From Tolumonas sp. (lineage in GTDB: Bacteria > Pseudomonadota > Gammaproteobacteria > Enterobacterales > Aeromonadaceae), in assembly GCA_003251455.1 (NCBI GenBank), contig QKFI01000093.1, positions 1 through 39,087 on the forward strand: 39,087 nucleotides of DNA. Reading direction: 5' to 3'. Position 1 is the first letter of the stretch. Each line of letters begins with the position of its first letter. Below the pieces are notes generated by a model. The model searched no databases, was not told the DNA's origin, and saw only the letters and a program-made list of their open reading frames with translations. Of this stretch, positions 19,649-28,784 are shown piece by piece. Made by a program: the position numbers and the translations under genes.

Positions 19649-20294
19649 GTTTACTTAAGAACTCATGGCGTGTGGCAGCATTCTTTTTAAAGTTACCGCC
19701 CAGTGCTGTTGTCGTGGTTTGACTGCTTGCATCCATGACGCCACGTGATTTTACACAATAATGTGTTGCGGTGATCGAGACTGCCACGTTCTCTGTGTCG
19801 AGCAGCGCCTGAAGGGCAACAAGGATCTGTTGTGTCAAACGTTCCTGCACCTGAGGGCGTTTCGCAAAGAAATTCACGATACGATTGATTTTTGAAAGAC
19901 CGATGATTTTATCTCTCGGAATGTACGCAACCGTTGCATAACCATCAATCGTCACGAAGTGATGTTCACAGGTACTGGTCACACCAATATCCTGTACCTT
20001 AATCATTTCGTCAGTTCCCATTTTGTTTTCAATCAACGTGATTTTTGGGAACGTTGCGTAATCAAGTCCAGAAAATATTTCGTTCACATACATTTTCGCA
20101 ATGCGGTGCGGCGTTTCAGCCAGACTGTCATCGTTCAGGTCTAAACCGAGTAATGACATGATTGCCGTCATGTGTTGTTCAATTTGCTCTTTCTTTTCCT
20201 GCGCAGTAAATGGTGTTTGCTGCATCGGTGTTTCTAATCCCCGGCTTTCCAGGGCAGAGCGGACTAGTACGGCTTCTTTACTTAGTTGGGTCAT
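19644..20294 (-). CDS. folE: GTP cyclohydrolase I
   Basis: 216 aa; [54 protein letters not shown]. Confidence 0.96.
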   Translation of the reverse strand: MTQLSKEAVLVRSALESRGLETPMQQTPFTAQEKKEQIEQHMTAIMSLLGLDLNDDSLAETPHRIAKMYVNEIFSGLDYATFPKITLIENKMGTDEMIKVQDIGVTSTCEHHFVTIDGYATVAYIPRDKIIGLSKINRIVNFFAKRPQVQERLTQQILVALQALLDTENVAVSITATHYCVKSRGVMDASSQTTTTALGGNFKKNAATRHEFLSKQ

Positions 20295-20503
20295 GCTGAA
20301 TATTACTCCTGCGCCATAAATGACATGATGTGACGCATATTTGCAGCCCTATTATACACATCAGATGCAACTTTGGACGAGTGGCATCTTCACGAATGCG
20401 TAATATGCGCAAGTATGTAAAAAGGTTTGCTTTGTTTTCAATGAAGGATTATGAAAAGTCAAATTTTTGGCGTATAATCAAAGTCTAAATTATAGACATC
20501 TAA

Positions 20504-20565
20504 TGCAATTTAGAAATGCAAAACTAATCAGAGTCATTTGCAAATTGCAAACAAATGCAATTTGC
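20504..20565 (+). promoter_or_regulatory. Candidate operator: perfect 10-bp inverted repeat plus an extra half-site
   Basis: GCAAATTGCA (20540-20549)-N6-TGCAATTTGC (20556-20565); half-site TGCAATTT at 20504-20511. Confidence 0.6.
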
Positions 20566-20601
20566 GAGAGAAAACATGAAAAGATGTGCTATAATTGCAT
20601 C

Positions 20602-20801
20602 ATTAAATTGATCAAGAATTCATCATGAAAAAATATTTTTGTATATATATCAAGCAAAAAGCTTGGAAATAATATTTTTTCAATAACGTGAAGAAATTGG
20701 CATATTTTTTTCATGTATAAAGATGTAAACCAGTTTTATCCCGTGCTCTCTTCAGCAAAAGCTGAAGTTCGGTCAACTACATTGTAGTTGACCTTTTTTT
20801 T
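20602..20801 (+). ncRNA. Putative orphan small RNA between folE and sbcB
   Basis: Extended -10 TGCTATAAT (20587-20595); hairpins CAAGC-AAAAA-GCTTG (20651-20665) and CTTCAGC-AAAA-GCTGAAG (20750-20767); terminator GGTCAACTAC-ATT-GTAGTTGACC-T8 (20771-20801); no + strand ORF of note. Confidence 0.65.
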
Positions 20802-20803
20802 AT

Positions 20804-22219
20804 CTATCTTCCTTGAAGATACAGCGCAAGCGAACGAATGATATTCCAGTCACGTGAGTCTTGCGGTTTGTCTTCCAGCAATCTTTCCAGTTGAAGTAAA
20901 TACGATTCAGCTTTCTGATTAAGTATATCCATACAATGGTGCTGCCACCGTTCTTGTTCTCTGGATGATAAGGTTTGAGGATAGTTTCTAGCTCGATAAC
21001 GGAAGAGCAGGGTTGGTAAACGTGGATCCTGGAACTGATAATTGATACCAGATAATTGTTCTGGTGTTGCTTGATGAATTAAATCAATGGCAGCGCGATC
21101 GGCTTCAGAGAAAAATCCTTGATACAGCATTTGTTCTGGTTCCTGATTCGCAGGCGGAATATATTCATCGCTAAAAATCCCAACCAGTTTTTCTCGTATT
21201 TCAGGGGTTTGTCTTAGAATCTGCAAATTATTCATGACAAGGTCACGGTTAATTCCTAATTCTTGCGCACGCTGATCACTTAAACTAGCCGCGGGTGCCA
21301 GAACCGGACATTTATTGATGTGAACCAGTTTCACCGGAACTCTTGTTTCTCCGCCCAAATCAGCATTGCTGGTATACAGTCGATCTCGCAGTGCATCGAC
21401 ATCAAGTTCAAGTAGTGGTGTCAAATCCTGATGCAGATCGACCACAATGACCGAATTATTGTTTGTTGGATGCCATGCCATGGGGGCGATCCAGGAAACA
21501 CAACCTTGCCAGGCCGAAAACATCCCTGAAACATGAACTAGTGGTTTGATATTAATAATATCGATCAGCTGTTTGAGTTTATTTTTATTCCGATGTTCAA
21601 ATAAGTATTCCATTAAACGGGGCTGTGCCTGCTTCAGGCATTTTGCAATTCCGATGGTTGCGTAGACATCAGCCATCGCATCATGGGCATTTTCATGCGA
21701 TATGCCGTTGGCAACTGATAGCTTTTCAAGACGGAAAGAGGGTTTGCCTTCCTCATCAAATACCCAATGAATGCCTTCAGGGCGCAGCGCATAAAAGGCT
21801 CTGACGACATCGAGCAAATCCCAGCGAGAGTTACCGTTTTGCCAGCTATACGCGTATGGATCTATAAAATTGCGGTAGAACCCGTAGCGGGTAAATTCAT
21901 CATCAAAACGAATATTGTTATAGCCAAGAATGCAAGTGCCGGGTGTCGAAAACAATTGATGAATGGTTTCGAAAAAATCGGCTTCGCAATACCCATTCTG
22001 ATTTGCGATTTGGGGTGTGATTCCAGTAATCAGGCAAGCTTCGGGTTCAGGTAGATAATCCGTCGCCATACGGCAGTACACAACGGTAGGATCACTACAG
22101 ATGTTGAAATCACTGTCAGTTCTTATGCCAGCAAATTGTGCTGGGCGATCTTTGGCTGGATTCGCACCAAAAGTCTCATAATCGTGGAATAAAAAAGAAT
22201 GCTGGACTGAAGTTCCCAA
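20804..22219 (-). CDS. sbcB: Exodeoxyribonuclease I
   Basis: 471 aa; FLFHDYETFGANPAKDRPAQFAGIRTD exonuclease motif, AHDAMADVYATIGIAKCL. Confidence 0.96.
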   Translation of the reverse strand: MGTSVQHSFLFHDYETFGANPAKDRPAQFAGIRTDSDFNICSDPTVVYCRMATDYLPEPEACLITGITPQIANQNGYCEADFFETIHQLFSTPGTCILGYNNIRFDDEFTRYGFYRNFIDPYAYSWQNGNSRWDLLDVVRAFYALRPEGIHWVFDEEGKPSFRLEKLSVANGISHENAHDAMADVYATIGIAKCLKQAQPRLMEYLFEHRNKNKLKQLIDIINIKPLVHVSGMFSAWQGCVSWIAPMAWHPTNNNSVIVVDLHQDLTPLLELDVDALRDRLYTSNADLGGETRVPVKLVHINKCPVLAPAASLSDQRAQELGINRDLVMNNLQILRQTPEIREKLVGIFSDEYIPPANQEPEQMLYQGFFSEADRAAIDLIHQATPEQLSGINYQFQDPRLPTLLFRYRARNYPQTLSSREQERWQHHCMDILNQKAESYLLQLERLLEDKPQDSRDWNIIRSLALYLQGR

Positions 22220-22280
22220 AATGACACCATAACCCGGTTATTTATCGTGTATCTGGCTATTTTGGCTGAAAAACGGGAAT

Positions 22281-22314
22281 AAAAAAACCCAGTCAACATC
22301 GCTGCTGACTGGGA
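22281..22314 (-). terminator. Terminator downstream of the Anbu gene
   Basis: On - strand CCCAGTCA-GCAGCGATGT-TGACTGGG-TTTTTTT. Confidence 0.75.
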
Positions 22315-22410
22315 CAAGACTCAATGTTTAATTGCAGTGGCATTAAGTTAGAGTGCCTCTTTCGCAATTAGTTCCGTGAAGTTGCATTTTTTTTGTGATT
22401 TCTCTCACCA

Positions 22411-23130
22411 TTATGGTGAAAACGGAGGTAAATCTTTAAATAATTTTTGTAATCCCTCACCCCAGGCTTTCCTTAATGCCAGAAAATGAGGATGTGACTC
22501 TGTGATACGGTATTGTTTTTCAACCGAAAAACTATTGGTTTGATAAATCATGATATCCAGCGGTAAGCCAACCGAAAGGTTGCTTCGCAAAGTTGAATCA
22601 ATCGAAATCAAAGCACATTGCATGGCTGTTTCAAGCGGCGTATTAAATTGAACAATCCGATCAATGATCGGTTTTCCATATTTGCTTTCACCAATCTGGA
22701 AATATGGCGTGTCAGGGGTCGCCTCAATAAAATTTCCTTCCGGATAGATATGAAACAACCGGTGTGTTTCTCCACGGATCTGACCACCCAGTAGGATATT
22801 ACACCCAAAGTTGACATGACTCTGCTGCTGGCCGCCATCGCGAGCAATAATGCCTCGAACTACATTGCCCACTAGTTCAGCAGCTTCATAAAGTGATGTC
22901 ACTGTCGAAAGACTTTCTTCTTCCGGATTTTGTAACTGTTGTTTGAGCAGGGTAATGACACTTTGTGTGGTCGCAAGATTGCCCGCACTTTGTAAAACAA
23001 TCACCCGATCTTCGAAATTGAATACATGTAGTTTTTTAAAAACAGCAATGTGATCAACACCTGCGTTCGTCCGCGAGTCCGACGCAAACACAACGCCATC
23101 TGCCAGACACATGGCAACGCAATAAGTCAT
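22411..23130 (-). CDS. Anbu (proteasome/HslV-related) Ntn peptidase
   Basis: 239 aa, starts MTYCVAMCLADGVVFASDSRTNAGVDHIAVFKKLHVF: proteasome-beta fold with Thr2 directly after Met; last gene of ATP-grasp/alpha-E/TGase operon. Confidence 0.92.
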   Translation of the reverse strand: MTYCVAMCLADGVVFASDSRTNAGVDHIAVFKKLHVFNFEDRVIVLQSAGNLATTQSVITLLKQQLQNPEEESLSTVTSLYEAAELVGNVVRGIIARDGGQQQSHVNFGCNILLGGQIRGETHRLFHIYPEGNFIEATPDTPYFQIGESKYGKPIIDRIVQFNTPLETAMQCALISIDSTLRSNLSVGLPLDIMIYQTNSFSVEKQYRITESHPHFLALRKAWGEGLQKLFKDLPPFSP

Positions 23131-23165
23131 AATCTGATTCCTCGGTCAACAAAGTGCGCTTTCTA

Positions 23166-23969
23166 TCATTGTTGGTGCAGTTCGTCGAGTAATTTTACAG
23201 CAGCCTTTGCTTCCATGCCTTCTGTACCACCACCAAATCGAACGCCACGGATCGGACATGCGTCAAGATAGTCCATTCCATTGGCTAATTTTAGATGCTG
23301 GTGTGGGGAGCACGTATTATTTGTCACATCAAAAGTGTGCCAGTGATCAGTTAACCAGACTTCTGCCCAGGCATGCATGGCTACATGTGTGCTGTCAGGT
23401 GTGTAAAGGTAACCGCTGACATATCGTGCAGGGAGTCCTGCATGACGGCAGCAGGTAATAAACACATGTGTATGATCCTGACAGACACCGCTTTTCAATC
23501 GATACGCTTCATCTGCACTGTATGAGACATCCGTTGAGCCGGGCCGGTAGGGCATTTCGGCTAAAACTGACTGCATGAGTGATTTTAGATCATCTAAAGA
23601 TGAAGCACTTGAACGCAGGTTATTCTCTGACAACTTTTTTAAAGACGCTGTAGGTTGCGTTAATTTTGTAGTTCGTAGATAACTGAGCGGAGAAATATTG
23701 TCGGCGATATCATCGTCTGCATCTTCCTTGATCTCTACTTCGCCGGATGCTCGGATGAGCATTGAGTCATAAGGTGTATCCAGACTCAATACGTGAAGAA
23801 TATTGCCATAACCATCTGTTGTCATGGTTGCTTGTTTCGGTAATTCCAGTTCCCATTTCAGAATGCGCTGACGGGAGGTATTTGGGGGCGTTAAACGCAA
23901 ATATTGCGTGCTGTGGCGAACGGTTTCTGCGTAATGGTATTCAGTCTGATGTTTTATTGTTAGTTTCAT
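23166..23969 (-). CDS. Transglutaminase-like peptidase-fold protein
   Basis: N-terminal bacterial TGase domain (QYLRLTPPNTSRQRILKWELELP), catalytic GVCQDHTHVFITCCRHAGLPARYVSGYL and HAWAEVWL. Confidence 0.93.
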   Translation of the reverse strand: MKLTIKHQTEYHYAETVRHSTQYLRLTPPNTSRQRILKWELELPKQATMTTDGYGNILHVLSLDTPYDSMLIRASGEVEIKEDADDDIADNISPLSYLRTTKLTQPTASLKKLSENNLRSSASSLDDLKSLMQSVLAEMPYRPGSTDVSYSADEAYRLKSGVCQDHTHVFITCCRHAGLPARYVSGYLYTPDSTHVAMHAWAEVWLTDHWHTFDVTNNTCSPHQHLKLANGMDYLDACPIRGVRFGGGTEGMEAKAAVKLLDELHQQ

Positions 23970-24892
23970 AATGTCTCCAGATATGCATCATGGATACTTT
24001 GTCCAATGTCATTAATGTCATTTAGAAAACGTGTCAGATAAGCGTTTACACCCTCTTCAAATACCTCTGAAATACTGCCGTAACGCAAGTTGGCATTTAG
24101 AATTGTTGTCAATCGACGAGGATGATTACCTGCATTTCCTTCAATACGAGAAAGTATGCTCTCGACTTCTTCAAGACTGGCTCTCAATGAACGCGGTACT
24201 TCATCTCGAAGAATGAGTAATTCAGCGACGCTTTCTCGTGACAGGGTTTTGTACAGCATTTGATGTGCTTCATAAGCACCGACAGAACGAAGTAGGGCAT
24301 TCCAGCGATAGAATTCACGGATGCTGTCTTCGTCATCTTTGATGACCTGATATTTCACATTCAAAATACGAGCGGTGTTATCTGCACGTTCAATGAAGGT
24401 TCCAAGGCGAATGAACCATAACACGTCATTGCGCATCATCGTCCCGATCGTGGAACCCCGGAAAAGATGAGATCGCTCTTTGATCCAATCAAAAAAACTC
24501 TGTGCATGGCTACTGCTGATGCCTGCACGTCGGAGATCCTTTATTTCGATCCAGGCACTGTTAATACTCTCCCATACTTCAGCCGGTATTTTCCCGCGCA
24601 CAGAATGCGCGTTGTCACGAGCAGATCGCAGGCAGCTAAAAACGCTGCTCATGTTCTCTTCGTCGAAACAAAAATATTGGAGCAGGTTTGCCATGCTGAC
24701 CTGATGATATTTGGCGAGAAAAGGCTCATGAGTGCCGGTGATTGTTAATGGAGCGATCAGTTCACTATGATCTGCATCAATGGAAGGCATCAGTGACATT
24801 GTATGCGTCACATCAAGCATACGTGCAGTATTCTCAGCTCGTTCGAGGTTCCGCGCCATCCAGAATAATTCGCTGGCTGTTCTACTTAACAT
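23966..24892 (-). CDS. Alpha-E domain protein (COG2307)
   Basis: MLSRTASELFWMARNLERAENTARMLDVT; ATGA overlap with the TGase gene. Confidence 0.92.
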   Translation of the reverse strand: MLSRTASELFWMARNLERAENTARMLDVTHTMSLMPSIDADHSELIAPLTITGTHEPFLAKYHQVSMANLLQYFCFDEENMSSVFSCLRSARDNAHSVRGKIPAEVWESINSAWIEIKDLRRAGISSSHAQSFFDWIKERSHLFRGSTIGTMMRNDVLWFIRLGTFIERADNTARILNVKYQVIKDDEDSIREFYRWNALLRSVGAYEAHQMLYKTLSRESVAELLILRDEVPRSLRASLEEVESILSRIEGNAGNHPRRLTTILNANLRYGSISEVFEEGVNAYLTRFLNDINDIGQSIHDAYLETL

Positions 24893-26322
24893 AACGCATC
24901 CTCCATTACCCAAGTATCCTTGGTGCCGCCACCCTGAGATGAATTGACCACCAAGGAGCCTTCAGTCAGCGCTACACGGGTTAACCCGCCGGGTACTAAG
25001 CGGATTTCTTTTCCACTCAGTACAAATGGGCGTAAATCGATATGTCTTGGGGCAACCCCAGCCTCAACAAATGTAGGACAAGTAGAAAGAGAAAGTGTTG
25101 GCTGCGCGATGTAATTATCCGGACGAGTTTTTAATAAATCTCTGAACTGGGCTATTTCCGCTTTGGTCGCACAAGGACCAATTAACATGCCATATCCACC
25201 TGCACCATGTACTTCTTTGACAACTAAATCGTCTAAGTGTTCAAGAACATATTGTAGTTCTTCATGGTTACGACACTGCCAGGTAGGCACGTTATTGAGA
25301 ATTGGTTCTTCCTGAAGATAAAAACGAATCATGGACGGTACATACGGATAAATCGATTTATCGTCAGCAACACCAGTTCCAATGGCATTTGCCAGTACAA
25401 CACCGCCAGAACGATAGACAGATAATAAACCGGGCACGCCAATCAGCGAATCGGGATTAAAAGCGAGTGGGTCAAGATACGCATCATCAATACGACGGTA
25501 TATCACATCAACTTGTTGCAGACCTGTCGTGGTACGCATATAGACATGCCCGTCTTTGACAACCAGGTCTGCACTTTCAACTAACTCAACGCCCATTTGT
25601 TGTGCCAGAAAACTATGTTCGAAGTATGCGCTGTTGAAACGGCCAGGTGTCATGACAACGACACATGGGTTTTCAACCGGCGTGCTTTCCCGCAGGGTTT
25701 GTAACAAAAGAGCAGGATAGCGTTCGACAGGGGCGATCCGTTGTGCTCGGAATACATCCGGAAACAGTCGCATCATCATTTTCCGGTTTTCCAGCATGTA
25801 GGAAACACCGGAAGGGGTCCTGAGATTATCTTCTAATACATAATAAGCGCCGTCATGATTTCTAATCATATCGACACCTGTAATATGAGCATAAATTTGT
25901 TGGTGTAAGTCGATTCCTTGCATGCAAGGTTGATATTGAGTGTTTGCCAGTACTTGCTCTGCTGGGATGATGCCTGCTTTCAGAATATGTTGTTCATGAT
26001 AAACATCGTGTAAAAAAGCATTGAGTGCGGTAACTCGCTGACGGATCCCTTTATCGAGGTGTGCCCATTCTTGGGCTGGAATAATCCGAGGTATGTTATC
26101 AAACGGGATAAGACGTTCAGCGCCATCGTCATCACCGTATACGTTGAAAGTGATACCAACGCGGTGGAAAAGTAAATTTGCCTCTTCTTGTTTTTGCTGA
26201 ATTGATTTTTCGTCAGTCTTGTTTAGCCAGTTCCAATATGTTTTGTAGTGATCGCGGCAACAACCGTCTTCAAAACACATTTCATCATACATCCCGCGAG
26301 CAGGTGTCTGAATCTTGATCAT
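24886..26322 (-). CDS. Circularly permuted ATP-grasp protein (COG2308)
   Basis: MYDEMCFEDGCCRDHY..., EDNLRTPSGVSYMLENR, VIYRRIDDAYLDPLAF, VVKEVHGAGGYGMLIGP, APRHIDLRPFVLSG. Start set at MIKIQTPARG (RBS AGGA); the longer ORF start lies upstream of the predicted promoter. Confidence 0.93.
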   Translation of the reverse strand: MIKIQTPARGMYDEMCFEDGCCRDHYKTYWNWLNKTDEKSIQQKQEEANLLFHRVGITFNVYGDDDGAERLIPFDNIPRIIPAQEWAHLDKGIRQRVTALNAFLHDVYHEQHILKAGIIPAEQVLANTQYQPCMQGIDLHQQIYAHITGVDMIRNHDGAYYVLEDNLRTPSGVSYMLENRKMMMRLFPDVFRAQRIAPVERYPALLLQTLRESTPVENPCVVVMTPGRFNSAYFEHSFLAQQMGVELVESADLVVKDGHVYMRTTTGLQQVDVIYRRIDDAYLDPLAFNPDSLIGVPGLLSVYRSGGVVLANAIGTGVADDKSIYPYVPSMIRFYLQEEPILNNVPTWQCRNHEELQYVLEHLDDLVVKEVHGAGGYGMLIGPCATKAEIAQFRDLLKTRPDNYIAQPTLSLSTCPTFVEAGVAPRHIDLRPFVLSGKEIRLVPGGLTRVALTEGSLVVNSSQGGGTKDTWVMEDALC

Positions 26323-26360
26323 AGGTACATCCTTTGATACATCCGTATTGAGATGAAAAG

Positions 26361-26376
26361 TGCAAGGCATGTGCCA
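26361..26376 (-). promoter_or_regulatory. Sigma-54 (RpoN) promoter of the ATP-grasp/Anbu operon
   Basis: - strand TGGCAC-ATGCC-TTGCA; -24 GG and -12 GC correctly spaced; predicted TSS about 26350, giving a 27-nt leader with RBS AAAGGA. Confidence 0.85.
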
Positions 26377-26468
26377 TATGAGTAAATACTTAATAAAACC
26401 CACTTTGATCGTTTTTTAATTTAAAATCAGACTATTACATGAAACCTAAGAAAAACTTAAACCAGAAA

Positions 26469-26485
26469 TGCACTATTTTGGTGTT
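26469..26485. promoter_or_regulatory. NtrC-like enhancer site
   Basis: TGCACTATTTTGGTGTT; GCACT-N5-GGTGT matches 8/10 of GCACC-N5-GGTGC; centred about -127 from the predicted sigma-54 TSS. Confidence 0.65.
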
Positions 26486-26614
26486 CATGCTTTATCGCGA
26501 TTGGATCATTGAGGTGAATAGATGTATTGCTTATGCAGCTTTGAAATAAAAAACATTGAAATTAGACTAAAAAGTAATTAGATTAGTTTGTACTAATTTA
26601 GTTTGGACTCAATT

Positions 26615-27013
26615 ATGTATCATTTTACTCCTTATTCAGCATTACTGGGTGGAATATTAATTGGTGTGGCAGCCATTGTTCTTTTGCTTGGCTCAGGTCG
26701 TATTGCTGGTTATAGCGGAATCATCGCAAATGCATTCATGAAACCACATCAAGGATGGCGTTGGACATTTTTACTGTGTACGGTTTTGGGCGCCACCGCT
26801 GCGATGTTCGTCTTTAAATTACCTGTGCCGCATTTTCAGTATTCGCCACATCTGTTGATTGCAGGATTGTTAGTCGGGTTTGGCTCACGCCTTGGAAATG
26901 GGTGTACGAGTGGTCATGGTATTTGTGGTATTGGTCGTCTATCACCACGTTCAATCGTAGCGACGCTCATCTTCATGACGACCGGTATTATTACCGTTTA
27001 CCTGTTTTATTAA
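26615..27013 (+). CDS. YeeE/YedE family membrane protein, N-terminal half type
   Basis: GSRLGNGCTSGHGICGIGRLSPRS signature. Confidence 0.9.
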   Translation: MYHFTPYSALLGGILIGVAAIVLLLGSGRIAGYSGIIANAFMKPHQGWRWTFLLCTVLGATAAMFVFKLPVPHFQYSPHLLIAGLLVGFGSRLGNGCTSGHGICGIGRLSPRSIVATLIFMTTGIITVYLFY

Positions 27014-27029
27014 TTCATCAGGAGATGCT

Positions 27030-27467
27030 ATGTACGCCTTAATCGCTGGTTTATTATTCGGGGTCGGATTAGCTGTATCTGGCATGGTACTGCCTGAGAA
27101 AGTTATTGGATTTTTAGATATCACCGGGCATTGGGATCCATCGCTGATGTTTGTCATGGGTGGTGCGTTAGCCGTATTCATTCCTGGCTATTTCTTTCTC
27201 ATCAAAAAACGTACGGTTGCTCTGAATGGTGCTGCGCTGAACCTGAAAAAAGGCAATCAGTTTGATGCGAAGTTAATTATTGGTTCTGCGATTTTTGGTA
27301 TTGGCTGGGGATTAGCTGGTATATGTCCTGGTCCGTCGATTAGCGTGATGCTATTAGGCGGCTTACCGATACTCGGTTTCATTATTGCAATGCTGGTCGG
27401 GATGGCGATTGCTGAATTTGTCGGGCATTTGACTTCAGAAAAGAAAGAAACGCTTGTATCTGAATAA
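27030..27467 (+). CDS. YeeE/YedE family membrane protein, C-terminal half type
   Basis: GVGLAVSGMVLPEKVIGFLDITGHWDPSL and GWGLAGICPGPSI signatures; 16 bp after the partner gene. Confidence 0.9.
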   Translation: MYALIAGLLFGVGLAVSGMVLPEKVIGFLDITGHWDPSLMFVMGGALAVFIPGYFFLIKKRTVALNGAALNLKKGNQFDAKLIIGSAIFGIGWGLAGICPGPSISVMLLGGLPILGFIIAMLVGMAIAEFVGHLTSEKKETLVSE

Positions 27468-27478
27468 ATGATGAAAAC

Positions 27479-27505
27479 TTCCGCCAGTCGATGTTACTGG
27501 CGGAA
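27479..27505. terminator. Bidirectional terminator between YedE-like gene and yfbU
   Basis: TTCCGCCAGT-CGATGTT-ACTGGCGGAA. Confidence 0.7.
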
Positions 27506-27511
27506 AACAAA

Positions 27512-28012
27512 TCAGGCAGAAATAACGTTACGAATTTCCTGAATGGATAATTTGTATTGTCTTGGGCAATCACGCCAAACACTTAACATTCTTAAATACT
27601 TATCTTGCATTGCAATTTCAGAATTCAGTTCTGAACCAACTTTGTTTAATTCAGGGTAGCGTTTTTCAGAATCCAGCAAGAATGAAACATAATCAGCGAG
27701 TTCGTGCTCATAAGCTCGTGCATAGCCGATAAACTCAATACGACTTGGTGCAATTTCAGCGCGGTCAGTTTCTGACAGATTTTCATAAGATACTTTTAAT
27801 GCGTGGTGCATTTCCAGAATATCATTCACTTCCTGACAGACATCTGCGGTTATATGACCGAACTCTTTTTCAAGTTCGAGCATTTCCAGGCAGTAACCGC
27901 GTTCTACGATCGTTTTACACCGTTGATAATAAGCGGCATTTTCCGGATTCAGTTTGCTCATGATTTCGTACTGGTTGCTCAGAATCATGCGCTGCACGTG
28001 GTTCATATTCAT
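27512..28012 (-). CDS. yfbU: YfbU family protein
   Basis: 166 aa; RMILSNQYEIMSKLNPENAAYYQRCKTIVERGY is YfbU-like. Confidence 0.88.
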   Translation of the reverse strand: MNMNHVQRMILSNQYEIMSKLNPENAAYYQRCKTIVERGYCLEMLELEKEFGHITADVCQEVNDILEMHHALKVSYENLSETDRAEIAPSRIEFIGYARAYEHELADYVSFLLDSEKRYPELNKVGSELNSEIAMQDKYLRMLSVWRDCPRQYKLSIQEIRNVISA

Positions 28013-28222
28013 AATGATTTTCCTGTAAGGAATTAAGATGTAGAAAGTTTACAAGTATTCAATGTCTTATACTCAGTGTTTACATCAAAAACTTGTTCGA
28101 TATTCTTGATGAATAGTCAAGTTATCAATTTAAATATATTTTTGTGTGATCTGCACATCACTCTCTGTTGTTTCTTGCTGTTCTGAATTAGGATCGGCGC
28201 AAACTGGAATGAGGTCATATTT

Positions 28223-28777
28223 ATGATGTCTCGCAGCGTTAAGTTCATCTTTATTCTCACTTTCCTTGCATTGAGTGCTTTTTACCTCTATGTGTTATAT
28301 CTGACGAAGCACCCAAATGTTTCTTTGGCATACAGGATGTACTACATCGAGCAAAAAACACGTATTTGGGATCGCAATCAAACGCTCGCTTATATTCCCG
28401 GTACAGAAATGGTGTTGACGAAATACCGAGACCGTTGCCCTTATTTATCAAGAGCAGGATGGGATATTCCTAAAGAAGATGGTTCTGGTACAGTTTTTTC
28501 CGGAACTGGTGGTCTTTATTTCACGTTACATGCTGATCCTGGTGCACTCAATTTTGAAGGTTCATTTACATCCCCAAATACAGGAACGATTTTGACCGTT
28601 TCCATTGGTGATGCATGGTCCCAAATAATTCATCTGGAAAATGAAAACCAAAATCATTTTTCAGTCACGATTCCGGCATCTCTTTTAGTGGCAGATCCGG
28701 AACAACCAAACTTTATTTCTTTGAAAAGTAACAACAACATAAAATTCCAGTCATTCAAATTATCCCATGCGGGATGA
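28223..28777 (+). CDS. Hypothetical membrane-anchored extracytoplasmic protein heading a glycosyltransferase cassette
   Basis: Single N-terminal TM (FIFILTFLALSAFYLYVLYL), remainder looks beta-rich; abuts GtrB-like gene. Confidence 0.7.
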   Translation: MMSRSVKFIFILTFLALSAFYLYVLYLTKHPNVSLAYRMYYIEQKTRIWDRNQTLAYIPGTEMVLTKYRDRCPYLSRAGWDIPKEDGSGTVFSGTGGLYFTLHADPGALNFEGSFTSPNTGTILTVSIGDAWSQIIHLENENQNHFSVTIPASLLVADPEQPNFISLKSNNNIKFQSFKLSHAG

Positions 28778-28784
28778 GGTCATT

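Noticed and set aside
26323-26403. N-terminal extension MGFIKYLLIWHMPCTFHLNTDVSKDVP of the ATP-grasp ORF
   Set aside because: It overlaps and lies upstream of the predicted sigma-54 promoter and TSS, lacks an RBS, and the family starts near MIKIQTPARGMYDEM.
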